From assembly GCA_963786985.1 (NCBI GenBank), contig CAWBBL010000007.1:62001-126000 (forward strand): 64,000 nt of DNA, read 5' to 3'. Each line of letters opens with the position of its first letter. The first letter of the stretch is position 1. The notes below the pieces were generated by a model. It worked only from the letters and a program-made list of their open reading frames with translations, did not search any database and was not told the origin of the DNA. Made by a program: the position numbers and the translations under genes. Positions 25,662-33,681 of the stretch are shown here, piece after piece. Source of the stretch: Desertimonas sp963786985. Lineage in GTDB: Bacteria > Actinomycetota > Acidimicrobiia > Acidimicrobiales > Ilumatobacteraceae.

Positions 25662-25775
25662 TGACCAACCCCCCACGCCTGTTCGCCGCCTGGAACGCCG
25701 CGACCGCGACGCTCGTGCTCGGCGCTGGCCGTCCGGAGTCGCCCGTTGGCATCGCAGGTCGGGAGGTGGGAATCT
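25662..25775 (+). other. 5' end of a gene truncated at the ALDH gene
   Basis: GTG 25662 follows ACAGGAGACAAC, an excellent ribosome binding site, and the next codons (L-F-A-A-W-N-A-A-T-A-T-L-V-L-G-A-G-R-P) have strong GC-third-position coding bias. The bias is lost about 25740-25775, where the aldehyde dehydrogenase begins in another frame. This looks like a gene start left by a deletion, or an upstream leader ORF. Confidence 0.3.
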
Positions 25776-27468
25776 GTGCTGCTGATGGGTGGAAGCGACC
25801 GCAAGACGACGGTGGGTGGGTCGGCGAGGACAACCGCCGCCGATCCGCCGGGGAGGGCATCGCCGCCGGTCCTGAGCTTCGACGTGAGGTCACCGGTGGA
25901 TGGCTCCGTGGTCGCCTCGGTGCCCGACCAGGGCGCGGAGGAAGTACGCGCCGTCGTGGCCGGGCTGCGGCGCAACCAGCCGCCCTGGGAGGCCCTCGGA
26001 CCGACTGGACGGGGCCAATGGGTCGGACGCCTGCGTGACTGGTTGTTCGACAATGACGAGCGGATCGCCGAGCTGCTCCAGCGGGAGACGGGGAAGCCGT
26101 GGCAGGAGGCGACCTTGGAGGTTCCACTGGCGATCGACTCGCTCGAGTACTACCGAAAGGGCGCCAAGAAGTTTCTGGCCGACGCGCATCCGCGCCCGCA
26201 CGACCTGCTGACGGCGACCAAGAAGCTCACGATCGCCTATCGGCCGTACCCGGTCGTGGGTGTCATCTGCCCCTGGAACAACCCAGTTCTGCTCGCTTTG
26301 GGCGATGCCCTGCCAGCGTTGTTGGCCGGCGCGGCGGTCGCCGTCAAGCCCTCCGAGCTGACCCCGCTGGCCACTCGGGAGATCGTTCGGGGCTGGCGTG
26401 AGGACGTCGGCGCTCCCAGCGTGTTCGAATGCGTGACCGGCGCCGGAGAGACCGGCGCCGCGCTGGTCGATGAGGCGGACTACATCCAGTTCACCGGCTC
26501 GACCCGCACCGGAAGAAGGATTGCCCAGCGCGCCGCCGAGCGGCTGATCCCCTACAGCCTGGAACTTGGAGGAAAGGACGCGATGATCGTGCTGGCGGAT
26601 GCCGATCTCGAGCGGGCGGCGAACGCCGCTGTCTGGGGCGGCATGTTCAACAGCGGCCAGACGTGCACGTCCGTCGAGCGCGTCTACGTGGAGGAGCCGG
26701 TGTACGACGAGTTCGTCGAGCTTGTCGTCGAGCGCGTGCGCCGCCTGCGCCAGCGCGCCCCCGGCCAGGGCTACGACACCGACATCGGGGCTCTGTCCAG
26801 CGAGGCCCAGCTCGGCATCGTCGAGCGACAGGTGTCGGAGGCGCTGGCGAACGGCGCACGAGCGCTCGTCGGCGGCAAGCGCGCTCGACGTCCCCGGAGC
26901 ATTCTTCGAGCCGACGGTGCTCGTGGACGTCGACCAATCGATGCTCTGCATGCGCGAGGAAACCTTCGGGCCGACGCTGCCTGTGATGAAGGTCCACGAC
27001 GTGGACGAGGCAATCCGTCTGGCCAACGACTCGAGCTATGGGTTGTCGGCGAGCGTGTGGACTCGGGACCGCGCCCGCGGTGAGCACACCGCGCGGCGCC
27101 TCGAGGCTGGCGCCGTCAATGTCAACGACATGTTCGCCAACATCTTCGCGATCCCCCTTCCTCAAGGCGGCTGGAAGCAGTCCGGAGTCGGCGCACGCCT
27201 CGGTGGCGCACACGGGATCCGCAAGTACTGCCGCCCACAGGCGGTCACTGCGACCCGGCTGACCCCAAAGTCGGAGCTGTTCTGGTACCCCTACACCGCC
27301 CGCCGAGGCAAGCTTGGCCAGCGCCTCCTTCGCCTCCTGCTCGCACGTGACTGGAACCGCCGCCTAGGACGCCGCCGGCGAGATCCAGACGGGCCGCCAG
27401 ACCAAGGCGAGAACTACGAAGACCAGAAGATCAGGAACAACGCCGAACCGGGCCCCTCGTCCGAATGA
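25776..27468 (+). pseudogene. aldehyde dehydrogenase family protein, one frame break as read
   Basis: Read from GTG 25776 (GGGAGGTGG upstream). Blocks of the NAD(P)-dependent aldehyde dehydrogenase superfamily: P-Y-P-V-V-G-V-I-C-P-W-N-N-P near residue 160, K-P-S-E-L-T-P-L-A-T, F-T-G-S-T-R-T-G, the catalytic Glu in E-L-G-G-K-D and the catalytic Cys in F-N-S-G-Q-T-C-T. Near 26872-26890 the frame breaks; the next frame resumes with L-D-V-P-G-A-F-F-E-P-T-V-L-V-D-V and M-R-E-E-T-F-G-P, completing the enzyme, and ends with a charged tail to 27468. It resembles succinate-semialdehyde-type ALDHs. The break fits one extra base and could be a consensus error. Confidence 0.8.
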
Positions 27469-27592
27469 GCGAGGAGATTGGCGCAGAAGTCGAGCGGCAA
27501 CGTATGAGCTCTCGCTTGTAACCCCGGGCAGCCGCGTGACGCCGCCCCAATGCGTCGCATGGTGGCTGAACGTGATCCCTTCGCTGACGTGA

Positions 27593-27832
27593 GGTCAGCC
27601 ACTGGCGCAGCGCATCGTTGAACTCGCCGTCGATCTCCCGACTCTCGCGGACGATTCGCAGTCCGGACTCGTGAGTTTGGTCGATCTCGCCCCCCACGCC
27701 ATCCGCGCACGGCTCGACGTGACGTATCCGTCGCCGCGAGACCCAGAGTCGATCCTGTCGGCGGCGGTCACCATCGCTCGGCTGATCGACGATGCGCTTG
27801 CAGAACGCGCGGTGGGTATTCGGATGTCGTGA
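27593..27832 (+). pseudogene. remnant of a HEPN-domain protein C-terminus
   Basis: An open frame with good codon bias but no start codon follows a TGA at 27590-27592. It reads L-A-Q-R-I-V-E-L-A-V-D-L-P, then L-V-D-L-A-P-H-A-I-R-A-R-L-D-V-T-Y-P-S-P-R-D-P, then A-A-V-T-I-A-R-L-I-D-D-A-L. This matches the last half of HEPN proteins: an H-D-L-like helix, a helix ending A-(V/I)-x-x-R-Y-P, then the final helix. The 5' half is missing or unreadable. The rest of 27469-27911 shows nothing else. HEPN proteins are usually RNases paired with a nucleotidyltransferase; no partner is adjacent. Confidence 0.45.
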
Positions 27833-27911
27833 GGACATGCCGAGCGGTGGCCCCATCGAACGCGGGTTGTGCAGCGTGTCGTCAGGCGAGCTGACGTTCG
27901 TACGACCGTGC

Positions 27912-28154
27912 TCAGGCGATCCACAGCACGATGTTCACCACGAGGGTCAGGATCAGCGAGCCGAGCACCATCGCCTTCCACGGGATGAGCAAGCGGACGC
28001 GCCGGTCGTCCCTCCGAGCATCGGCACTCGGCGACGTGAACGTTGTGAAGCTTCGTGCCAGGCGGTGGGCGGCTTCGGGGAACGCTCGTAGCCCGACGTT
28101 GAGCAGCACCGTGAGAATCACCGAGAGGACAACCGAGATTACGAGCCAATGCAC
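27912..28154 (-). CDS. small two-helix membrane protein
   Basis: 80 aa from GTG 28154, the point where the hydrophobic coding pattern begins. Two membrane helices at about 3-20 (W-L-V-I-S-V-V-L-S-V-I-L-T-V-L-L-N) and 60-78 (M-V-L-G-S-L-I-L-T-L-V-V-N-I-V-L) surround a basic, Ser/Asp-rich cytoplasmic loop with A-F-P-E-A-A-H-R-L-A-R and R-R-V-R-L-L-I-P-W-K-A. It resembles small conserved actinobacterial membrane proteins with no known function. Confidence 0.6.
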   Translation of the reverse strand: MHWLVISVVLSVILTVLLNVGLRAFPEAAHRLARSFTTFTSPSADARRDDRRVRLLIPWKAMVLGSLILTLVVNIVLWIA

Positions 28155-28595
28155 CGTGCCAGACTCGCGCGCTCGCGGGACACTGTGACCCAGCGAACAC
28201 GTCGGCGCACCTGCACGCTCAATGGTCAGCGGTAACGCGCCGACCGGGCAGCCCATATGTCGACCCGACCGCCGAAGGCTTCCGGTGTCCGACATTGCAG
28301 CCGGTGATGCCGACGGCCTGCGTCCGTTTCCTCGCGAACCACGGCGGTGCGACTGTGGTCAGATAGTCAGAGACCTCCCGCTGGTCGTGGCCGAAGCCCC
28401 CGACCACAATGCAGCAAGCGCCCCCGGTCGGGGTGAAGCCGCAAACCTACGCCCGGCCTTCATCACTCACGCACCACTCGTCGAAAGCCGTTCGGTAGGG
28501 TCGACGGGCGGGAGTCGCGGACGTTCTGTGACGCGCTTCGGCGTGTCTGGGAGCTCTTGGCCCACACCTTGACCACGGCGGCCGCGGGTGGCCAC
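28155..28595. other. 441-bp intergenic stretch
   Basis: It lies between two minus-strand genes. Short frames on both strands lack family features and ribosome binding sites. I see nothing here I can support. Confidence 0.45.
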
Positions 28596-29389
28596 CTACT
28601 GATGGATCGGGCCGGCGTGTGGGACCGGCGGCGGAAGTGGAATCCGGTGCAACGCGATGCCGAACCGCTCGCGGTAGATCGCCAGTAGCTCGCCATCGTC
28701 GTCGACGTCCCGCTCGCTGCGCACATTTGACGTGGTCTCGATCAGCGTCCGCCCGCGCACTGTCACTCGTCCGTCGTCGGTCAGGATCGAGCAGATCGGA
28801 GCGATGGTGAAGTGCGACTCCGGAGAAGTCTGCTGCCACCAACAGGTAGGCCCGAACTCGGCGAGCTCCGCGGGCGAGGTTCCAGCCGATAGGTCGGTAC
28901 TCCGTTCTCGGCCACCACCACATCGCCGTTCACCAGCTCCTCGATCCGGTAGGTGCCCGCCGGATCTGCCTGGTCTCCTCGCACGTCAAAGCGCAGCGGG
29001 TAATGAGCGAACGCGCCGAAGCCGACGTCGACCAGCCATGGCTCACCGTCGGCGACCACCCGCAAGCCAAGATGGTCGAGCGGCGGGCCAACCGACTGGC
29101 CCGTGTACACCGACGCCGCCAGCCGTGTGACTTCGTAGCCGAGGGCGGCGAGCAGCTCGGCGAACAGCCCATTCAGCTCGTAACAGAGACCGCCTCGCCG
29201 CCCGACGACGATCTTGTCGAACAGTGCCCTCTCGGCCAACGAGATGCGCTCACCGAGGTGAATACTCAGGCTCTCGAACGGGACCGACCCGAGGTGTGAC
29301 CGCTGGAGATCCTGCAGATAGCTCACGTCCGGTGACCGAACGTTCAGGCCAATCCGCTCAAGGTAGGCGTCCACGTTTCGCTCATCCAC
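28596..29389 (-). pseudogene. arylamine N-acetyltransferase, one frame break as read
   Basis: Start is probably GTG 29389 (V-D-E-R-N-V-D-A-Y-L-E-R-I-G-L); ATG 29440 is an upstream option. Family blocks are clear: L-H-(x)-H-L-x-x-V-P-F-E-S-L-S-I-H-L-G, then G-R-R-G-G-L-C-Y-E-L-N-G with the catalytic Cys, L-D-H-L-G-L-R-V with the catalytic His and V-D-V-G-F-G with the Asp. At about 28868-28882 the frame breaks; the next frame continues E-L-A-E-F-G-P-T-C-W-W-Q-Q-T-S-P-E-S-H-F and ends P-H-A-G-P-I-H-Q at 28596. Corrected, about 264 aa, the normal NAT length. It transfers acetyl from acetyl-CoA to arylamines or hydrazines. Confidence 0.8.
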
Positions 29390-29735
29390 GTCCGCCAGTA
29401 TGAGCGTCGAGCGGCGAGGCCCGCATTCTCGTTTCCGCATTCCGCCACGTCGTCAGCGCTCCTGATCGCGCCACCAAGGCGGATCAAGGACGCCCTCAAG
29501 GAGTCCCCCTCACTGGGAAGGGCGACTCGCTCGCCGGTGCTCCCATGACGCACGATCGGCTGGATCGGTTCGCGACGAGAGCGCCGCCGCAACCGTGGCG
29601 GTCCGTCGCCGACCATCCCGGCGACGGACAGTACGCAGGCCCTGTCGGGAGGCCGCCCACGGACCTCATCACACGAGAGCACCGTGATCCACACTTTTCA
29701 CCACCCAAGATCGGACGTAACGCATCCACGTCACG
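29390..29735. other. 346-bp intergenic stretch
   Basis: It lies between the NAT gene start and the end of the VOC gene. No convincing gene; the frames here are Arg/Pro-rich shadows. A longer NAT start at 29440 would use its left edge. Confidence 0.45.
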
Positions 29736-30116
29736 TCACGCGACGCAGAACTCGTTTCCTTCTGGGTCGAGCATCACGACGTGGCCGAGATGCGCTCCGT
29801 AGAACTCCTCACGAACATTGGTGGCACCAAGCGTGAGGAGTTCGGCGGCCTTCGCCCGAATGAGTTCCTCTCGCTCAGCCATGTCCCACGGCGGCTCGCC
29901 GGCCACGCGGATGTCGATGTGCATCCTGTTCTTGGCGGTCTTGCCCTCGGGCACCCGAAGAAAGCCGATGGCTGGACCGACACCGTCCGAGTCGACGATG
30001 GAAGCACCGTCGGGGTCGTAGCCCGGCTCAACGACATACCCGAGCGCGGCCGCCCAGAACGCGGCGACTCGATGCGGATCGGCCGCATCACAACCGAGTG
30101 TCCAATGCGTTGCCAG
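29736..30116 (-). CDS. VOC family protein
   Basis: About 126 aa. The protein begins A-T-H-W-T-L-G-C-D-A-A-D-P-H-R-V-A-A-F-W-A-A-A-L-G-Y, the usual first strand and helix of this family, and ends H-V-V-M-L-D-P-E-G-N-E-F-C-V-A. The codon where family members have ATG is CTG here (30116-30114), with TACGCT 6 nt upstream and no ribosome binding site, the same layout as the leaderless glpX gene; the next in-frame ATG is 87 nt upstream. Either CTG initiates, or the start is mutated or misread. Second-module strand N-R-M-H-I-D-I-R is present. Function unknown. Confidence 0.7.
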   Translation of the reverse strand: MATHWTLGCDAADPHRVAAFWAAALGYVVEPGYDPDGASIVDSDGVGPAIGFLRVPEGKTAKNRMHIDIRVAGEPPWDMAEREELIRAKAAELLTLGATNVREEFYGAHLGHVVMLDPEGNEFCVA

Positions 30117-30369
30117 AACTACAGCGTACGGTGGCCGCGATCGTCGAAGCGAACGGCATGACCACCATGCTTGACGACTACCGCCATGCCGATCGGAGCG
30201 CATCGCCTGCGCTCGCGCGGTTGTTCGGTCGTGGCTCTTTATGGGTCCGCAGAGCGAGTCGAACGTGGCGGGCAACGTTGCCGTTGAACCGTTCGTGCGT
30301 CGTTAGGGTCCGACCGGCGCGACCTTCTTCGGATCGGGGTTGTCCCGTGTCCCGCGAGGACCGAGCGAC

Positions 30370-30909
30370 TCACTCCTCGTTATCGGCGTCCGCCTCGGCA
30401 GCCGCCAGTTCGGCGGCGTCCGCGATGTCGATCCCGAGTGCGATCAGGTCTTCGGGAGTGAGTGTTCGGTGCCCGAGGACAATGCCGCCGGCGTCGCGCA
30501 CGGCGTCACGCAGCGGTATCGCCCAGAGATGCTCGATGGCGAGCACCAACGCCGAGCTCCCCTCGGGAAGGTCCTCGAGCAGCTCCGCCGCGACCACCTC
30601 GGCGGCGCTCGGTGCATCGGCATCGACCGAGCCGCCCAGTGCGGCGCCCACGACGGCCCCTTCGCCGCCGGCGACACCCAGCCCGACCAAGGCGCCGACC
30701 GCCGCCCGCAGCTCGGCTCGTTGGTCGTCGTCGAGGTCGGAGACGCTGAGCACGGCCGCCCCATCGCTGTCACGGATGACGAACACCGCATCGATGATCC
30801 TGATCTGGCCGACATCACTCAATCGCCCCAGCTCCTCAGCAATCCGACCTTCGAACAAGTCGTTGTCAGGGAAGCCAATCACCAAGGCCTGGATCGGTCC
30901 GATGCTCAT
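30370..30909 (-). CDS. DUF6325-like protein
   Basis: 179 aa; ATG 30909 follows AGGAGGAA by 8 nt. It opens I-G-P-I-Q-A-L-V-I-G-F-P-D-N, then a helix (I-A-E-E-L-G-R-L) and I-R-I-I-D-A-V-F-V-I-R-D-S-D-G, followed by a Gly/Ala-rich hydrophobic segment (V-G-L-G-V-A-G-G-E-G-A-V-V-G-A-A-L-G-G), and A-L-V-L-A-I-E-H-L-W-A. The order matches a family of membrane-associated stress proteins of unknown function. The C-terminus is a very acidic Ala/Glu/Asp tail. It stands alone. Confidence 0.7.
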   Translation of the reverse strand: MSIGPIQALVIGFPDNDLFEGRIAEELGRLSDVGQIRIIDAVFVIRDSDGAAVLSVSDLDDDQRAELRAAVGALVGLGVAGGEGAVVGAALGGSVDADAPSAAEVVAAELLEDLPEGSSALVLAIEHLWAIPLRDAVRDAGGIVLGHRTLTPEDLIALGIDIADAAELAAAEADADNEE

Positions 30910-31083
30910 TGCGCGTTCCTCCTAGAGATCTCGCCGCTGAACCACGGCGCACACCAATCATCGACGAAGCCTCCGGCGCCGCCATCACCCAAATCGGACG
31001 ACTCTCAGTGACGGGATCACCGCCGTGAACCCAGCACGTGGTCGCTGGGTTGAAACGTCGCCCGAGGGAGCGAAGGCCTGGCG

Positions 31084-31089
31084 TACCGT
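31084..31089 (+). promoter_or_regulatory. -10 box of a leaderless promoter
   Basis: TACCGT sits 6 nt before the GTG at 31096, with no Shine-Dalgarno sequence between. Confidence 0.5.
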
Positions 31090-31095
31090 GAGCGT

Positions 31096-31968
31096 GTGGC
31101 GCAACGGGCATTGAGCGCGATCTTCGTGTATCCGATCAAGTCGTGTCGCGGGGTCGCCCTCGGGTCATCGACGGTGTCGGCGATCGGTCTCTCCGGTGAC
31201 CGGCTCTGGCAGGTGGTGGATGGAGACCAGCGCGGCATCACTCAGCGCCAGCATCGGGTCCTCGCCACCGTTCAACCCGAGCCGCTCGAGGGCGGTGGAC
31301 TGCGACTGCAGGCGCCCGGCATGTCACCGATTGTCGTCGATCCGCCTGGGCAGCAGACGACGACGGTCAAGTCGCATTTCCGACTCCCGGTGCCTGCCGC
31401 CGATGCCGGGGATGACGCGGCGGGATGGTTCTCGGAGTTGACAGGCGAGCCCTGTCGTTTGGTGGCCATGGTCGGAGAGTGCGGTTGGCGTCTTCCCGAC
31501 GAACTCGACGTGTTCGGGCAGAACGCCCCGTTCAGCGACGCTGCGCCCATCCTGTTGACGGCGCAGCCGTCGCTGGCCTGGCTGCGCGAACGGGCTGGCG
31601 AGGAGTTCGCCATGGACCGGTTCCGACCGAACCTCGTGATCGACGGTTCCGAACCGTGGGAGGAGGACTCCTGGTCGACGATTCGGATCGGCGAGGCCGA
31701 ATTGCAATGTGTGGTCCCCTGGCCGCGGTGCACGATCCCGCAGATCGACCAGGTCACCGCGGACCGTCGCCGGGAACCGGCGAAGGTGCTTCGCCGACAC
31801 CGTTGGTGCAACGAAGCACCAAACCTGCGGGAGGGAATTCGCGCCCTTGTGGAAGGCAACAGCATCTTCGGCGTTGGATGCTCGATCGGACCACTGCACG
31901 CCACGATCCGAATTGGAGACGAGGTGACGGTGACGGCGACAGCCACTCCGGTAACGACCAAGGTGTAG
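31096..31968 (+). CDS. MOSC domain protein (mARC/YcbX-like)
   Basis: 290 aa. N-terminal beta-barrel: L-S-A-I-F-V-Y-P-I-K-S-C-R-G-V and G-L-S-G-D-R-L-W-Q-V-V-D (about residues 5-40), as in YcbX and eukaryotic mARC. MOSC core at about 150-285: F-S-D-A-A-P-I-L-L-T, R-F-R-P-N-L-V-I-D-G, W-P-R-C-T-I-P-Q-I-D with the conserved molybdenum-ligand Cys, and F-G-V-G-C-S. Homologues reduce N-hydroxylated compounds with molybdenum cofactor and a redox partner; none is adjacent. Length is normal. Confidence 0.87.
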   Translation: MAQRALSAIFVYPIKSCRGVALGSSTVSAIGLSGDRLWQVVDGDQRGITQRQHRVLATVQPEPLEGGGLRLQAPGMSPIVVDPPGQQTTTVKSHFRLPVPAADAGDDAAGWFSELTGEPCRLVAMVGECGWRLPDELDVFGQNAPFSDAAPILLTAQPSLAWLRERAGEEFAMDRFRPNLVIDGSEPWEEDSWSTIRIGEAELQCVVPWPRCTIPQIDQVTADRRREPAKVLRRHRWCNEAPNLREGIRALVEGNSIFGVGCSIGPLHATIRIGDEVTVTATATPVTTKV

Positions 31969-32026
31969 GGCACCGGAGACTGACGGTCAGGTCCTGCCCA
32001 CCTTGGGGGCGGGGCAGAATCATCGA

Positions 32027-32818
32027 ATGGACCGCACCGGTCGATCGAACGATCCGCGGCTCTCGTTCAACGCCGCAGTTGCCGTCTACGACGAGATCCG
32101 CCCTTCCTACCCGGCGGAGATGTTCAACGCCCTGTTCACCCTGTTGCCACCTCAGCCCGCCATCGTGGAGATCGGGCCCGGAACCGGGCAGGCAACCAGG
32201 GACCTTCTCGCCCGTGGCGCCGTCGTCCACGCCATCGAGATCGGCCCAGCGATGGCCGCCAAGCTGCGCTCGAATCTCCCGTCCGATCACCTTGCGGTGA
32301 GCGTGGGCGACTTCGAAGAGATCGACATCGCGGCTGAGAGTGCGGACGCCGTGTTCGCCGCCACTGCCTACCACTGGGTATCTCCCAAGGCTCGACTCGA
32401 TCGGCCCGCCGCCATCCTGCGACCCGGTGGCATCGTGGCGATCGTCGATCTCATCCAGGTCAGCTCGCCCGCGGATCGCGGCTTCTTCGCCGCCACCCAA
32501 CCGATCTACGAGCGATACCGACAAGGCCACTCCGGTCCGCCGGCACCGGCGAGAGACGACGTCGAGCCGGCGATCCGGGTAGCGCTCACTGGCGATCCTC
32601 GCTTCGGCGACGTCGCCGTGCGCCGCTACGACTGGGACCAGACCTACTCGGCGACGGGCTATCGGAAGCTGATGCTCTCGTACTCGGGGACCCAGATGAT
32701 GGACAATGGCGACCGGCTGGGTCTGTTGGAAGACATCGGGGCGTTCATCAACGAGCGGTTCGACGGGTACGTCACCCGGCCCCTCGTTGTCACGCTGACC
32801 ACGGCGACGCTCCTCTGA
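32027..32818 (+). CDS. class I SAM-dependent methyltransferase
   Basis: 263 aa from ATG 32027, 58 bp after the MOSC stop. Motif I is I-V-E-I-G-P-G-T-G-Q-A-T-R near residue 47; the Asp/Glu at the end of strand 2 is in A-I-E-I-G-P-A-M; motif II region V-S-V-G-D-F-E-E-I; motif III F-A-A-T-A-Y-H-W-V with L-R-P-G-G-I-V-A-I. This is the Methyltransf_11/25 pattern of small-molecule methyltransferases. The first 25 residues (L-S-F-N-A-A-V-A-V-Y-D-E-I-R-P-S-Y-P) are typical of this subfamily. Substrate unknown. Confidence 0.85.
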   Translation: MDRTGRSNDPRLSFNAAVAVYDEIRPSYPAEMFNALFTLLPPQPAIVEIGPGTGQATRDLLARGAVVHAIEIGPAMAAKLRSNLPSDHLAVSVGDFEEIDIAAESADAVFAATAYHWVSPKARLDRPAAILRPGGIVAIVDLIQVSSPADRGFFAATQPIYERYRQGHSGPPAPARDDVEPAIRVALTGDPRFGDVAVRRYDWDQTYSATGYRKLMLSYSGTQMMDNGDRLGLLEDIGAFINERFDGYVTRPLVVTLTTATLL

Positions 32819-32935
32819 CGAGTCCGAACGTTCCCGCTCGGCAGGGCGGCATCCCCATCGCCGGGTCGTCGGCACAGGGTCGGGGGTGACGAGTCCGGCT
32901 CGACGGATCGGCAGGTGTCGACGGGTTCGCGGAGG

Positions 32936-33463
32936 TCATTGGGCGGCGCAGGTCTCGCCGCGCCAGCGCAACTCGAGGTCGAGGGGGTCGGCTTGGTATC
33001 CGGCACCCTTCATGACGACGAGGTAGCAGCCCTGGAACCACAACCCGTTGGGGATCTCGTTCGGGGTCGAATCGGGAAGCTGCAATCGAACGACGCTGCA
33101 CCCGGCGGGCTCGTCACAGGCGTACTGCAGCGATACGTCGTTCGGCCCGCGTGGCGCGATCACCTGATGGTTGAGCTGCACCGCGCCTTCGTCATGATCA
33201 ATCAGGAACCCGACGAGTTCATCTGCCGCAGCGCTCTGATTCTCGATGCGTTGCTCCTCGTCGGTGGCCGGCCCGATGCGCCGCGAGTCGTCGCCGTCGA
33301 CGAATCGAACGATGGCGGTCACGACACCTCCGATCGCCAGCACGGCAGCAGCCAACGCGCCGACAGCGAGCACGAGGCGCTGCGGTCCGGTGGTGCCCTT
33401 GAGGAAGCGGTGCCGCCAGGACTGGTCGTGCTCGCCGTCCTTACCGTCCCCGGGCGGGCTCAC
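32936..33463 (-). CDS. single-pass membrane protein of unknown function
   Basis: 175 aa from GTG 33463. A charged 30-residue cytoplasmic head (W-R-H-R-F-L-K-G) precedes one helix at about 32-53 (L-V-L-A-V-G-A-L-A-A-A-V-L-A-I-G-G-V-V). The extracytoplasmic domain has two cysteine pairs (Y-A-C-D-E-P-A-G-C and G-C-Y ... E-T-C) and a beta-rich pattern ending L-R-W-R-G-E-T-C-A-A-Q. I do not recognise a family. It faces away from the pectinacetylesterase-like gene across a 218-bp gap. Confidence 0.55.
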   Translation of the reverse strand: MSPPGDGKDGEHDQSWRHRFLKGTTGPQRLVLAVGALAAAVLAIGGVVTAIVRFVDGDDSRRIGPATDEEQRIENQSAAADELVGFLIDHDEGAVQLNHQVIAPRGPNDVSLQYACDEPAGCSVVRLQLPDSTPNEIPNGLWFQGCYLVVMKGAGYQADPLDLELRWRGETCAAQ

Positions 33464-33681
33464 ACCGACACTCTTGCACGACGCCGAGTACTCGACGCGG
33501 TCCTGGCGCGACCGTTCGGGGCGTTGCTGAGTTCGCTACTCCAATCCGTGTGAGCACGGGGACCCTGAGAGCCGCTCAGGGGTGTCAGGGATCGTCGAGG
33601 GAGTTCCCCGATAGGCCTCCCTCGCCATCGCTCTTACCGTCGTCGAATGGGACCCAAACCGCGAACCAGGAGGGACGGGCG

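Noticed and set aside
28222..28572. Plus-strand 116-codon frame in the 28.2-28.6 kb gap
   Set aside because: No ribosome binding site or recognisable domain, and codon use unlike neighbouring genes.
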